A stretch of 64,000 nt of DNA from an uncultured Verrucomicrobiales bacterium (GCA_937891465.1 CALAHF010000163.1:1-64000), one strand, 5' to 3'; counted from the stretch's first letter, positions 9,983-18,670 are shown. Program-made: numbers and translations. The notes: generated from the sequence alone by a model not told the origin.

Positions 9983-11428
9983 ATGAACCCACTTCTCGAA
10001 AGTCTCCAGCTTAAAACTCGCCGCCACTTCTTGCGGCAATCGACCGCCGGCATCGGCGGCATTGCCCTGAATGCTTTTCTCGCCGAGGAAAAAGCTCGTG
10101 GCGAAACGCCCAATCCACTCGCACCAAAACAGCCGCATTTCCCAGCCAAAGCGAAGCGTGTGATCTACCTTCACATGACCGGGTCCCCTCCGAATCTGGA
10201 TATGTTTGATCACAAGCCGGAACTGGTGAAACGCACCGATCAGGAATGCCCGGATGAATTTTTAGAAGGCCGCACATTCGCTTTCACCTCCGGCACGCCA
10301 AAGCTCATGGGTTCTCCGCGTGAATGGTCGCAACATGGCAACAACGGAATCTGGATGTCCGACGCGATCCCAAATTTTCACAAGCACGCCGACGATATGT
10401 GCCTCGTGCATTCCATGCACACCGATCAGTTCAATCATGCTCCAGCTGAGCTGCTTGTTTATACGGGGTCGCCACGTTCCGGTCGCCCATCGATGGGAGC
10501 CTGGACGACTTACGGGTTGGGTTCAGAAAACGAGGACCTTCCCGGTTTTGTCGTTCTTATTTCCAGCGGTGTTCAACCCAATGGTGGAAAAAATTCGTTC
10601 GGCTCAGGTTTTCTGCCGTCCGTTTATCAGGGAGTTCAGTGCCGTTCAAAAGGTGATCCGGTTCTGTATTCTTCCGATCCTGCAGGAATGGATCGTACGA
10701 TGCGCCGTAAAACACTCGATGCCATTCGTGACCTAAACGAAATTCAGGGCGAAGAAATGGGGCATCCTGAAACGCAAACTCGCATTTCACAGTATGAACT
10801 GGCTTATCGAATGCAGACGGCTGTTCCCGAGGTGATGGATATTTCGAAGGAGAAAAAATCCACGCTCGAAGCTTACGGAGCAGAGCCTGGTGGAGCGAGC
10901 TTTGCCAACAACTGTCTCCTCGCGCGGCGGCTTGCCGAGTCAGGCGTTCGCTTTGTTCAGTTATTTGATTGGGGCTGGGATTTCCACGGAACCGGTGTTG
11001 GTACCGGCCTTCAAAAGGGACTCACCGACAAATGCGCCACGATGGACAAACCCATTTCCGCACTGATCGATGATCTGAAAGAACGCGGACTTTTCGAAGA
11101 CACGCTGATCGTTTGGGGCGGCGAATTTGGACGCACGCCATTCCGCGAAGGTCGCACCGCCAAATCGAAAGTCCTCGGCCGCGATCACTATCCTGACGCA
11201 TTCACCATGTGGATGGCTGGAGGCGGAATCAAAGGCGGCTACGAACACGGAAATTCCGACGAGCTCGGATTCAATGTCGCCGAAAAACCAGTGCATGTTC
11301 ACGACTTACAGGCAACGATCATGAACCAGCTTGGATTCGACCACGAGCAACTCACGTATCGTTTTCAAGGCCGCGATTATCGCCTCACCGATGTTCACGG
11401 ACATGTCGTTAAGGATCTGATCGCCTAA
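9983..11428 (+). CDS. DUF1501 protein, Tat-exported
   Basis: A 481-residue DUF1501 protein with a Tat signal (T-R-R-H-F-L-R at residues 12-18 followed by a Gly/Ala-rich segment). DUF1501 has an alkaline-phosphatase/sulfatase-like fold; characteristic stretches here are H-M-T-G-S-P-P-N-L-D, N-H-A-P-A-E and W-G-G-E-F-G-R-T-P. The C terminus ends in the family pattern L-T-D-V-H-G-H-V-V-K. It is paired with the preceding PSCyt1 gene, the commonest arrangement in this phylum. The biochemical activity is unproven. Confidence 0.92.
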   Translation: MNPLLESLQLKTRRHFLRQSTAGIGGIALNAFLAEEKARGETPNPLAPKQPHFPAKAKRVIYLHMTGSPPNLDMFDHKPELVKRTDQECPDEFLEGRTFAFTSGTPKLMGSPREWSQHGNNGIWMSDAIPNFHKHADDMCLVHSMHTDQFNHAPAELLVYTGSPRSGRPSMGAWTTYGLGSENEDLPGFVVLISSGVQPNGGKNSFGSGFLPSVYQGVQCRSKGDPVLYSSDPAGMDRTMRRKTLDAIRDLNEIQGEEMGHPETQTRISQYELAYRMQTAVPEVMDISKEKKSTLEAYGAEPGGASFANNCLLARRLAESGVRFVQLFDWGWDFHGTGVGTGLQKGLTDKCATMDKPISALIDDLKERGLFEDTLIVWGGEFGRTPFREGRTAKSKVLGRDHYPDAFTMWMAGGGIKGGYEHGNSDELGFNVAEKPVHVHDLQATIMNQLGFDHEQLTYRFQGRDYRLTDVHGHVVKDLIA

Positions 11429-11438
11429 TCGGTTTTAA

Positions 11439-11481
11439 CGATCCAACAGGGTTGCCTCATCGAACATACCCTATTTGATCG
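11439..11481. repeat. 43-nt intergenic palindromic element, copy 2
   Basis: Arms CGATCCAACAGGGT (11439-11452) and ACCCTATTTGATCG (11468-11481) flank a 15-nt centre with CATCGAAC. It lies 10 nt after the DUF1501 stop codon and 27 nt before the Zur-like start codon, so it falls inside the region where the zur promoter is expected. Confidence 0.85.
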
Positions 11482-11508
11482 TGGCGACGGAATACGCTAT
11501 GTTCAGCA

Positions 11509-11982
11509 ATGTCCGAGCACTCCCACGATTGCCACATTCCCGAAGAAGAATCTGAATCGATAATTGATAACATTATCGAACGGCTCAGGAAGACCGGCAT
11601 GCGCAAAACGGAAGCGCTTGAGGAATTGTTGCAGACGATGTTGACGCATCACCGTCCGTTCCTGCTGACCGAACTGGCTGAGGTGCCAGGACTCGAAGAT
11701 CGCGATCAGGCGACGGTTTATCGACTGATCATGAAGCTGAAAGATGCCGGGGTGGTTCGACAGTTGAGCCTGGGCGAAAAGGGCAATTACTTTCAACTGA
11801 ACCTCGCCAATCATCATCACGATTATTTACTATGCAGAGAATGCGGAACCGTTACCGAAGTTCCCGTCGAGTGCATCTTGAAATCGGTTGAAGAAAAGCT
11901 CTCAGCTCAACACGGCTGGAAACATTTGACTCACTCCCTCGCGTTTCAGGGAACGTGTCCTGATTGCCTTGCGACAGCTTGA
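11509..11982 (+). CDS. Fur-family regulator, probably zinc-responsive (Zur-like)
   Basis: A 157-residue Fur-family repressor: winged helix at about 25-90 with D-Q-A-T-V-Y-R-L (residues 66-73) as the recognition region, then a dimerisation domain. Metal sites are visible as H-H-H-D at 102-105, C-R-E-C at 109-112 and C-P-D-C at 150-153. The N terminus also carries H and C residues (H-S-H-D-C-H). Fur, Zur and PerR cannot be separated by motif alone; the zinc assignment rests on the zinc-importer genes that follow on the same strand. It would bind DNA when zinc is plentiful and shut off the importer. Confidence 0.85.
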   Translation: MSEHSHDCHIPEEESESIIDNIIERLRKTGMRKTEALEELLQTMLTHHRPFLLTELAEVPGLEDRDQATVYRLIMKLKDAGVVRQLSLGEKGNYFQLNLANHHHDYLLCRECGTVTEVPVECILKSVEEKLSAQHGWKHLTHSLAFQGTCPDCLATA

Positions 11983-12003
11983 CGCGCGTATGCCGGTTGA
12001 ATT

Positions 12004-12036
12004 CCTTTTCAAACGCAAGTAATATGCATTAAAAGG
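12004..12036. promoter_or_regulatory. candidate metal-regulator operator before znuC
   Basis: The 89-nt gap between the Zur-like gene and znuC holds CCTTTT (12004-12009) and AAAAGG (12031-12036) as an inverted pair, with TAAT-ATGC-ATTA at 12020-12031 inside. Fur-family boxes are AT-rich palindromes of about 19-21 bp, so this is the best local candidate, but it does not match a known consensus closely. Confidence 0.3.
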
Positions 12037-12071
12037 TTGTTTCTGATCATCACTTCCTGTTAATTCGTACC

Positions 12072-12866
12072 GTGCCCCCTGCTTTAAAAGAGCCTCTTCC
12101 CGCTTGTGAAACAATTGTGGAATGCAGTAACCTGTCCTTTCGCTACGGTAAAACGTGGGTATTGGAAGATGTGTCATTTTCAGTTCCCAAAGGTGAATCG
12201 CTCTGCGTGATCGGGCCGAACGGCGGAGGTAAATCCACTCTCTTAAAACTGCTCCTTGGCTTGGAGGAAGCGGAACGCGGTTCGCTGAAGATTCTGGGAA
12301 AGTCACCCGAAAAAGCGCGATCAAAAATCGGCTATGTCCCTCAGGCAATGCGATTCGATCCGCTCTTTCCTATCACCGCGCTCGACATCGTTTTGATGGG
12401 GAGACTCGATCGATTGCGCATCGGCGGATTTTCAAAAAATTGCAAAGCCATCGCTCTCGAAGCGCTTGCTGAAGTTGAAATGGCCGATACAGCCAAACGA
12501 GCCTTTGCTGATTTGTCCGGAGGCCAACGCCAGCGGGTCATGATTGCCCGAGCCCTCGCCTGTGAGCCGGAACTGCTCTTGCTCGATGAACCAACCGCAA
12601 ACATCGATCTGTCGATCGAAGAGCAATTTATCGAAACGCTTCAGAAGCTCCGCAAGAAAATGACCATCATGATGGTGACGCACGATTTGGATTTGGTCTC
12701 GCTCCTGGGCGATTCCGTCCTGTGCGTGAACCGTCGGATTCATCGCCATTCGTTACCACTCAGCGGCGACACGATTCGCGAAATTTACAGCGGCGGTCGG
12801 CGTATCGAGCACGACCAACGTGCCCGTCACAACCACGGAGACCACTCTGCCTGCGATCATGACTGA
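12072..12866 (+). CDS. znuC: zinc/manganese ABC transporter ATP-binding protein
   Basis: A 264-residue ABC ATPase. Walker A is G-P-N-G-G-G-K-S-T (48-56), the signature is L-S-G-G-Q-R-Q-R, Walker B is L-L-L-L-D-E-P-T and the switch histidine follows in M-V-T-H-D. The subfamily is that of metal importers (ZnuC, MntB, TroB). The C terminus ends in a run with several His, Asp and Cys residues (H-N-H-G-D-H-S-A-C-D-H-D), which could bind zinc. The start is a GTG at 12072, the only start codon ahead of the conserved N terminus. The permease start codon overlaps its stop by 8 nt, so the two are translationally coupled. Confidence 0.9.
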   Translation: MPPALKEPLPACETIVECSNLSFRYGKTWVLEDVSFSVPKGESLCVIGPNGGGKSTLLKLLLGLEEAERGSLKILGKSPEKARSKIGYVPQAMRFDPLFPITALDIVLMGRLDRLRIGGFSKNCKAIALEALAEVEMADTAKRAFADLSGGQRQRVMIARALACEPELLLLDEPTANIDLSIEEQFIETLQKLRKKMTIMMVTHDLDLVSLLGDSVLCVNRRIHRHSLPLSGDTIREIYSGGRRIEHDQRARHNHGDHSACDHD

Positions 12867-13695
12867 ACTTTTTGATGCCCTCGAAAATTTTTCGTTCATG
12901 CGCTATGCGTTGTTCGTCGGGATTCTCTCGAGCTTCACGTTCGGTGTGGTGGGAACGTTTATCGTGACTCGCCGGATCAGTTACATCGCAGCTGCGATTT
13001 CTCACAGCATTCTCGGTGGAATCGGTGCATCAATCTATTTCAATCGCGTTTATGGACTGGAATGGCTCACTCCCATGCTCGGAGCCATCGCCGCTGCTCT
13101 GATTTCAGCCGGGGTGATCGGGTGGGTCACCCTGAAGTTTAAGGAACGGGAAGATACCATTATTGCTGCGATATGGACCTGCGGGATGACTGCCGGCCTC
13201 CTGTTTATCCACTATGCACCGGGACAAGCGGTCAATCTCGAGAGTTATATTTTCGGGGACATCCTTCTCACTTCCTGGTCTGACGTCATTGCCACCGTCG
13301 TTCTTGCTGTTCTCGTCCTCGGACTGGTTGGCCTCTTTTACCACAAACTGGTCGCTGTTTGTTTCGATGAAGAATTCACCAGTTTACGGGGCGTCTCTTC
13401 AAAACTGTATTATTTCCTCCTTCTCGGGATCGTCGGCATTTGCATGGTTTTGTTAGTCAGAGTTGCGGGAATTGTTTTATCAATTGCCTTGATCGTTCTT
13501 CCTGCGGCAACGGCGAGTCGATTTGCCAACCGGTTGTGGTCGATCATGATCCTCGCCGTCATCTTATCCGTGATTTACAACATCGGCGGATTGGCATTCA
13601 GCTTTCAAATGAGTGTTCCGACGGGTTTCTTTATCGTCGTCACTGCAGGCGTGGTCTATGCGCTTTCGTTTTGTTTCAAGCGGAGAAAGAACTGA
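12859..13695 (+). CDS. znuB: zinc/manganese ABC transporter permease
   Basis: A 278-residue polytopic membrane protein of the ABC-3 permease family, with about eight hydrophobic segments. The family start F-M-R-Y-A-L-F-V-G-I-L and the I-S-H-S-I-L-G-G-I-G-A stretch are visible. I chose the ATG at 12859, which overlaps the ATPase gene by 8 nt; an upstream in-frame start at 12820 would add 13 residues unlike the family. It forms the membrane channel for ZnuC. No substrate-binding protein gene (znuA) is next to it. Confidence 0.9.
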   Translation: MTELFDALENFSFMRYALFVGILSSFTFGVVGTFIVTRRISYIAAAISHSILGGIGASIYFNRVYGLEWLTPMLGAIAAALISAGVIGWVTLKFKEREDTIIAAIWTCGMTAGLLFIHYAPGQAVNLESYIFGDILLTSWSDVIATVVLAVLVLGLVGLFYHKLVAVCFDEEFTSLRGVSSKLYYFLLLGIVGICMVLLVRVAGIVLSIALIVLPAATASRFANRLWSIMILAVILSVIYNIGGLAFSFQMSVPTGFFIVVTAGVVYALSFCFKRRKN

Positions 13696-13704
13696 TCTCT
13701 GAAT

Positions 13705-14421
13705 TCAGGATCGCTTGTGCTTCAGCAGCCAGTCGATCGCCTCGTTCGATTCAAAAGTCTGCGTCCAGACATCATGACTCGCTTCGGGATGAATGGTCAG
13801 TTTTACCTTCCGCCCTTTCTTTCTCAAAACGGCTTCCATTTCGATAGATTCTGAAACAGGAATTACGGGATCTTTCCTGCCATGAATCAACCAAATCGGA
13901 ACATCACCAAGCCATTGCGCATATGGAGTCGGAGCTGCAGCACACAGAATGAGCATTGCGGCAAAACGATCCGGATTTTCCATTGCCAGCCGATACGATC
14001 CGTAGCCGCCTCGACTCATGCCGGCGAGGTACACCCGATTTTCGTCATGGCCGAGGTCTTTGGTGACTGCATCCATAAACCGTGCGAGCCGGTCTTCATC
14101 CCAGAAACCTCTGATCTCCGGATTCAGCGGGGAAATCACAATCATTGGAAAGTCCCGCCCCTTCTCAATTTCCTTCGGAGGACCATGCGTTTTCACCTTT
14201 TCAAGGTCATCCCCGCCTTCGCCGCCACCATGTAAAAACAGCAGCAACGGCAACTTCGCAGACTCCGCGTCGACCGTTGGCTGGTATAACAGATAGTCCA
14301 CCACCTCGCCCGTTGAGAGCTTTATTTGACGGGACTGCTGAAGCGACTTCGCATCCTGAGCAACTCCCTGAACCGCGAGAAGAAACGAGAGCGTTAACCA
14401 AACAAGAGGTTTCATATTCAC
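13705..14421 (-). CDS. exported alpha/beta hydrolase (phospholipase/carboxylesterase type)
   Basis: A 238-residue esterase-like protein with a signal peptide (about 1-22). H-G-G-G-E-G-G-D forms the oxyanion region and G-M-S-R-G-G-Y-G-S the nucleophile elbow with catalytic Ser. An Asp (G-R-K-D-P-V-I-P) and a His (E-A-S-H-D-V-W) complete the triad. It is a paralogue of the gene ending at 20598, with the same order of motifs. It ends 9 nt from the end of the convergent znuB gene. Substrate unknown; acyl or acetyl esters of polysaccharide are one possibility. Confidence 0.85.
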   Translation of the reverse strand: MNMKPLVWLTLSFLLAVQGVAQDAKSLQQSRQIKLSTGEVVDYLLYQPTVDAESAKLPLLLFLHGGGEGGDDLEKVKTHGPPKEIEKGRDFPMIVISPLNPEIRGFWDEDRLARFMDAVTKDLGHDENRVYLAGMSRGGYGSYRLAMENPDRFAAMLILCAAAPTPYAQWLGDVPIWLIHGRKDPVIPVSESIEMEAVLRKKGRKVKLTIHPEASHDVWTQTFESNEAIDWLLKHKRS

Positions 14422-14458
14422 ATTTCAATCTGAACTCAGTTCTGAAAAACGTCGACGA

Positions 14459-14911
14459 TCATTCACGGTTTTTTGTATCGATCCAAATCGTCACCGGTCC
14501 ATCATTGACCAGACCGACTTCCATCATCGCTCCAAATTCTCCGGTCCCGACAGCCTTGCCGAGAGCCTCAGATAGCGACGAAACAAATGCTTCATACATC
14601 GGAACGGCATGATCCGGCCGTGCTGCTTTATCAAAACTCGGCCGGTTCCCTTTCTTTACCCGCGCATGAAGCGTGAACTGACTGACCACCAGCGCATCAC
14701 CACCACAATCTTCAATCGAGAGATTCATTTTGCCCTCGCCGTCCTCAAAAATTCGGAGCGATACAATTTTTCGAACAAGCCACCCGATGTCTTCTTTCGT
14801 ATCCGCAGCTTCCACTCCGAGCAAAACAAGCATTCCCGCGCCGATTTCACTTTTGATCGTTCCTGAAATTGTCACCGAAGCCTGGCTGACACGTTGAATT
14901 AGAGCTCGCAT
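14459..14911 (-). CDS. dtd: D-aminoacyl-tRNA deacylase
   Basis: A 150-residue DTD-family protein that removes D-amino acids (and glycine mischarged on tRNA-Ala) from tRNA in the cytoplasm. The S-Q-F-T-L motif and the C-terminal N-D-G-P-V-T-I-W motif, which form the cross-subunit active site, are both present. I chose the ATG at 14911, since M-R-A-L-I-Q-R-V is the usual N terminus; a start at 14926 would add five residues. It lies upstream of and in the same direction as the hydrolase gene, and is divergent from the next gene. Confidence 0.95.
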   Translation of the reverse strand: MRALIQRVSQASVTISGTIKSEIGAGMLVLLGVEAADTKEDIGWLVRKIVSLRIFEDGEGKMNLSIEDCGGDALVVSQFTLHARVKKGNRPSFDKAARPDHAVPMYEAFVSSLSEALGKAVGTGEFGAMMEVGLVNDGPVTIWIDTKNRE

Positions 14912-14974
14912 AATGGCATATTTCACTCCTTCCCTTTTCGATTTCCACTGCTAATTTCAAGCAATCCGATTACT

Positions 14975-15016
14975 CGAAAACGCAGGGGCGTTCGGAGAAC
15001 ACTCCCTGTTGGATCG
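14975..15016. repeat. 43-nt-family element, copy 3 (42 nt)
   Basis: Left arm CGAAAACGCAGGGG (14975-14988), 14-nt centre CGTTCGGAGAACAC, right arm TCCCTGTTGGATCG (15003-15016). The stem is less perfect than in other copies and the centre is one base shorter. It sits in the divergent region between dtd and the next membrane-protein gene, ending 11 nt before the latter's start. Confidence 0.7.
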
Positions 15017-15027
15017 TAAACCCCATC

Positions 15028-15846
15028 ATGTCACAAATTCTCATCGTATTGGCGGTCATCATTGCAGCCATCGCGTTTCGCAGCTTTCAAAATCCAATCA
15101 TCCGAAAATGCGGAGCGATCGGGATTCTCGTAGCGAGCTACCTGACAGCTTACTTCCTCACCGACAGCCACATTGCAGGCATCGGAGGAGCCCTGATCTG
15201 GTTTCTGCTTCCCTGGATCGAACTACTGACTCGCATTCGAAAAATGCGTCTTCCCTTTCACAAGTCGCTCGAAAAACAGCCTCCGCCAAACTCGCGCCGT
15301 TTTCCCACACTGGAGGAAATTACCGATGAAATCGAAGCGGAAGGTTTTGAATACGTTTCGGACTCCGGCTGGAATTGGGAACATGTCAGCCAGTTTTACC
15401 GAATTTTCTATCGGGCAACCGACAAAATGCAGGCCACAATTTGCTTCACCGAACAGGATTCTGTCGCTTATGCCTACATCACACTCAATTCGCGAACTGC
15501 ATCGGGACGAATTTACCGAACGTGGAATTTCCCTTTCAGCAACACCATGAAACTGGCACCTGAGGTAAAACTCAATCGATCGGCCGTCGCCTCTTCGTTT
15601 AGTGATCTGTTGGAAAACCACCGCCAGTTTTTAGATGGCATTTCCGTTTCGCAAGATGAACTGACTGATAACGACCCCGAACTGATTCCTCAGCTGATCG
15701 AAAAAGAGACCGGCCAGCAGATTCGTCACAACCTGGATCACGGATTGATCGAACTGGCGGAACAGCCCGACATGTTTCGCTATTCGTGGCGCGGGCTGTT
15801 TTTTCTCTACGGCCAATTGGTAAAAGATTTAGTAAAACTCAGTTAA
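15028..15846 (+). CDS. membrane-anchored protein of unknown function
   Basis: A 272-residue protein I do not recognise. Two to three hydrophobic segments occupy residues 1-70, followed by a basic stretch (R-I-R-K-M-R-L-P-F-H-K) and a soluble domain of about 190 residues. The soluble part is rich in aromatic residues and acidic loops and has no catalytic motif I can name. The basic residues after the last membrane segment place the soluble domain in the cytoplasm. The OsmC gene starts 13 nt downstream, so the two are probably cotranscribed. Confidence 0.75.
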   Translation: MSQILIVLAVIIAAIAFRSFQNPIIRKCGAIGILVASYLTAYFLTDSHIAGIGGALIWFLLPWIELLTRIRKMRLPFHKSLEKQPPPNSRRFPTLEEITDEIEAEGFEYVSDSGWNWEHVSQFYRIFYRATDKMQATICFTEQDSVAYAYITLNSRTASGRIYRTWNFPFSNTMKLAPEVKLNRSAVASSFSDLLENHRQFLDGISVSQDELTDNDPELIPQLIEKETGQQIRHNLDHGLIELAEQPDMFRYSWRGLFFLYGQLVKDLVKLS

Positions 15847-15859
15847 ACCGGAATCAAAT

Positions 15860-16273
15860 ATGGAAGTCGAAGTTACAGCTATTTACGAAGGGAATCTGCG
15901 GACAACCACCACTCACGGGCCTTCTCAGTCGTCATTTGAAACCGATGCACCGGTCGACAATTGCGGCAAAGGCGAGCGCTTTTCACCGACTGATCTTGTT
16001 GGCACGGCAATGGGAACCTGCATGCTGACGATCATGGGGATTTATGCCCGGAATCATGACATCGACATCAAAGGCACAACCGTTCGCGTTTTGAAAACGA
16101 TGACTGCTGACCTTCCGCGGATGATCGCGAAGATCACTACTGAAATCACGGTTCCCCTTCCGGCAGATCACGCAAACCGGCCGGGGATGGAAAAGGCGGC
16201 GCTCGGTTGTCCTGTGCATCGAAGTCTGCACCCCGACGTCGAAAAACCAGTCGTTTTCGATTGGGTGGGGTGA
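15860..16273 (+). CDS. OsmC/Ohr family peroxidase-like protein
   Basis: A 137-residue OsmC-family protein. The two redox cysteines are at C54 (G-T-C-M-L-T) and C117 (L-G-C-P-V-H), with the family's S-P-T-D-L-V ahead of the first. Family members reduce organic hydroperoxides by a Cys-Cys mechanism. The sequence is nearer the YhfA/OsmC branch than Ohr. It converges on the DUF1080 gene; the two stop codons lie inside the 13-nt palindrome GTGATC-A-GATCAC (16270-16282). Confidence 0.88.
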   Translation: MEVEVTAIYEGNLRTTTTHGPSQSSFETDAPVDNCGKGERFSPTDLVGTAMGTCMLTIMGIYARNHDIDIKGTTVRVLKTMTADLPRMIAKITTEITVPLPADHANRPGMEKAALGCPVHRSLHPDVEKPVVFDWVG

Positions 16274-16278
16274 TCAGA

Positions 16279-17250
16279 TCACTTCTCCACAATCCAAATA
16301 TTTCGGTAAAACACGGGATTACCGTGTCCCTGAAGAAAAATCGGGCCGGGTTCTGATGTCTCAGGCTTCCCGCCTCCGGTCGACTTGGGGATCTCAACAT
16401 CATCGTGAATAAGGAAGCCATTCAGCTTCACAGTCATTCGGGCGCTCGCTGTTTTCTTCCCTTCTGCATTCCATTTCGCTGCGGTGAAATCGACGTCGTA
16501 CGTTTGCCATTCAAGCGGAGGAAGACACATGTTTACAATCGGCTTGGCCGTTTTGTAAATGCCACCGGTTTCATTGTCTTCTCCCTCCAATCCAAATGCG
16601 TCGAGCACTTGCGTCTCGTATCGATGTTGGTGATAAACGCCGGAATTTCCGCGTCCCTGGCCCCGCGCGAAAGGCTTGAACGGTGTGCGAAATTCGAGGT
16701 GGAGGTGGTAATCTTTAAATTTTTGATTGGTGGCGATGTCGGTATTTTTCAAAAGGCCGTTAGCAATGAGATCGTCCTTGTTCCAGGCCTCATCAGAAGT
16801 TCCATCGAAGAGAATTACCGCTCCTTCGGGTGCTTTTTCACCAATCGTATCGCTGCCACGTTTTACTTTGGACAGCGCGATCCATGGCTTGCCGTCCTTA
16901 TCCACCGAGATCTTTCCGTCAGCAATTTTTCCAACCATCTTTCCATCCGCTGATTTTAAAGCAGCCGCGGTGCCTGAAATTTTGCTTTTAGATTTCTCCC
17001 TCGTGTAACCAAGGCCGGGAAATCCACCTTCGAGAATATAGACATCGAATTTTCCATCTCCGAGCGCCACCGCCTGTACTGCCCATTTTTGTCCTTTTTC
17101 TGCAACACCGTATTCTCCTTGAATCAAAAAATCGGGATTTTCCTCTGCCGTTTTTGCAGGATCGATCCACGTGTCCTTTTTCTTTTGTCCGAATGCAGCC
17201 GAACAGACAAACAACGAAGCCGCGGTAATGAGGTGTATGGGGCGTTTCAT
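16279..17250 (-). CDS. exported DUF1080 (3-keto-disaccharide hydrolase-like) protein
   Basis: A 323-residue protein with a signal peptide (about 1-21) and a DUF1080 domain in the C-terminal half, about 140-322, marked by V-I-L-F-D-G-T, L-H-L-E-F-R-T-P-F and G-N-S-G-V-Y. The domain is a concanavalin-like beta sandwich; some members cleave 3-keto-glycosides, and many stand beside Gfo/Idh/MocA oxidoreductases. The first 130 residues hold a separate, unrecognised repeated beta region. Periplasmic carbohydrate breakdown is the likely role. Confidence 0.85.
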   Translation of the reverse strand: MKRPIHLITAASLFVCSAAFGQKKKDTWIDPAKTAEENPDFLIQGEYGVAEKGQKWAVQAVALGDGKFDVYILEGGFPGLGYTREKSKSKISGTAAALKSADGKMVGKIADGKISVDKDGKPWIALSKVKRGSDTIGEKAPEGAVILFDGTSDEAWNKDDLIANGLLKNTDIATNQKFKDYHLHLEFRTPFKPFARGQGRGNSGVYHQHRYETQVLDAFGLEGEDNETGGIYKTAKPIVNMCLPPLEWQTYDVDFTAAKWNAEGKKTASARMTVKLNGFLIHDDVEIPKSTGGGKPETSEPGPIFLQGHGNPVFYRNIWIVEK

Positions 17251-17281
17251 AAAAGTAGATTGCCAGATTCGCGGCGATCTT

Positions 17282-17521
17282 TCAATACGTAAACAGATCA
17301 GATTCCGCCAACTCTTTCCCAGTCGAAGAGATAACAGCCCGGGTAATTTTACCTTTCATATTTGGAGTGAGCATGCGGCCCTTCCGCGCTCGCTGAACTT
17401 GCTTGTGAGTTAACTGCTCGGAACTGGCAGCAACCACCGCGTGATTGTCGATCCCTGCCTCGCTCAAAATTCCATCCACCGGCTGAATGCCAAGATCCCG
17501 TATTTCTGTGTTGTCGCTCAT
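17282..17521 (-). CDS. small helix-rich protein of unknown function
   Basis: A 79-residue protein. The middle, L-T-H-K-Q-V-Q-R-A-R-K-G-R-x-L-T-P, followed by K-G-K-I-T-R-A, reads like a short helix-turn-helix in which the second helix contacts DNA, so a DNA-binding role is possible but unproven. The start is the ATG at 17521, just after an in-frame GTG. It is divergent from the hydroxyacid dehydrogenase gene with only 28 nt between start codons, so the promoters must overlap the coding ends, and it may regulate that neighbour. Confidence 0.65.
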   Translation of the reverse strand: MSDNTEIRDLGIQPVDGILSEAGIDNHAVVAASSEQLTHKQVQRARKGRMLTPNMKGKITRAVISSTGKELAESDLFTY

Positions 17522-17549
17522 CACATTTTCGCTAATCGTTTACCAAAAT

Positions 17550-18512
17550 ATGACAACCCGAATTCTTCTCACTACCACCAGCTATCAAGACACTCCTGGA
17601 CCCCACCACAACTTACTTGAGTCGTCGGCATACGAAGTCGTTCGCGAGCGAGGCCCTCTTCCCGAGGAAAAAATGCTGGAGCTCGCTGGAGAATTTGATG
17701 CCTTTCTCTGCGGTGACGATGCGATCTCACAAGCCGTTATCGAAAAATCGCTGCCACGTCTCAAAGTCATTTCAAAATACGGAATTGGCCTCGACAAAAT
17801 CGACATGGAGTTTGCCACGGCTCAAAAAATCCCGGTGCTAAACACCCCGGGCGTAAATCATACCACGGTCGCTGAACACACGTTTGGACTCCTTCTCTGC
17901 CTTTCAAAACAACTGGTGGAAGTTGCCGGGGCCGCTCGCAACGGGGAATGGAGACGCCTCACCGGGCACGAAATCATGGGGAAAAAAATGGGGATCATCG
18001 GCCTCGGTCGCATCGGCAAAGAAGTCGCCATTCGCGCCAATGCCTTTGCCATGCCAGTGATGGCTTACGACCCCTATTGGGATGAGGCTTTCGCAACGGA
18101 ACACAATGTCACTCGTTGTGAATCGATGGACGAAGTGCTCACTAGCGCGGACGTGATTAGTCTTCACTGCTTCCTAGACAAAAACACCCACGGCATGATC
18201 AACGCCATTAAAATCGAAGAGATGCAAGACGGTGCGATCATTCTGAATTGCGCCCGCGGTGAGCTTGTCGAAACTGACGGTGTTGTTGAAGCCCTGAAAT
18301 CAGGCAAACTCGGCGGATACGGAGCTGATGTTTTAGATGAAGAACCGCCACCAGCAGACCACCCACTTCTGACGGCACCCAATTGCGTTATCACCAGTCA
18401 CATTGGTTCCCGGACATACGAAAGCGTCGAGCGCCAGGCAATGCGGGCGACGAACAATTTGATCAACTTCATAAACGGAGATCCCGATTTCATTCAGGCA
18501 AACAAGTTCTAA
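17550..18512 (+). CDS. D-2-hydroxyacid dehydrogenase (phosphoglycerate dehydrogenase-like)
   Basis: A 320-residue D-isomer-specific 2-hydroxyacid dehydrogenase. The NAD motif G-L-G-R-I-G-K-E follows V-A-E-H-T; the catalytic Arg (N-C-A-R-G), Glu (D-E-E-P) and His (S-H-I-G) are present. It lacks the C-terminal ACT domains of full-length SerA, so it may be a short 3-phosphoglycerate dehydrogenase or act on another 2-hydroxyacid. I chose the ATG at 17550; the open frame reaches back to 17487 but that extension overlaps the divergent gene. Confidence 0.88.
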   Translation: MTTRILLTTTSYQDTPGPHHNLLESSAYEVVRERGPLPEEKMLELAGEFDAFLCGDDAISQAVIEKSLPRLKVISKYGIGLDKIDMEFATAQKIPVLNTPGVNHTTVAEHTFGLLLCLSKQLVEVAGAARNGEWRRLTGHEIMGKKMGIIGLGRIGKEVAIRANAFAMPVMAYDPYWDEAFATEHNVTRCESMDEVLTSADVISLHCFLDKNTHGMINAIKIEEMQDGAIILNCARGELVETDGVVEALKSGKLGGYGADVLDEEPPPADHPLLTAPNCVITSHIGSRTYESVERQAMRATNNLINFINGDPDFIQANKF

Positions 18513-18528
18513 CAAAGCCACTTTTTAT

Positions 18529-18573
18529 GTTCCAACCCTGTTGAGTCGTCGAATACACATTGTTCGATCATCG
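18529..18573. repeat. 43-nt-family element, copy 4 (degenerate)
   Basis: The order GTTCCAAC, CTGTTG, GTCGTCGAAT and TTCGATCATCG follows the family layout, but the core pentamer of the left arm is flipped (CCTGT in place of CAGGG) and pairing is poor. It lies 17 nt after the hydroxyacid dehydrogenase stop codon. Confidence 0.5.
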
Positions 18574-18670
18574 CATCTGAAACTTTTCTTACGCTACGAA
18601 AGAACGTTAAATTTTTCGCTTCGAAATTATTTAAGAACGCTGTAACTTCACTACTTCTACCCATAAACCT

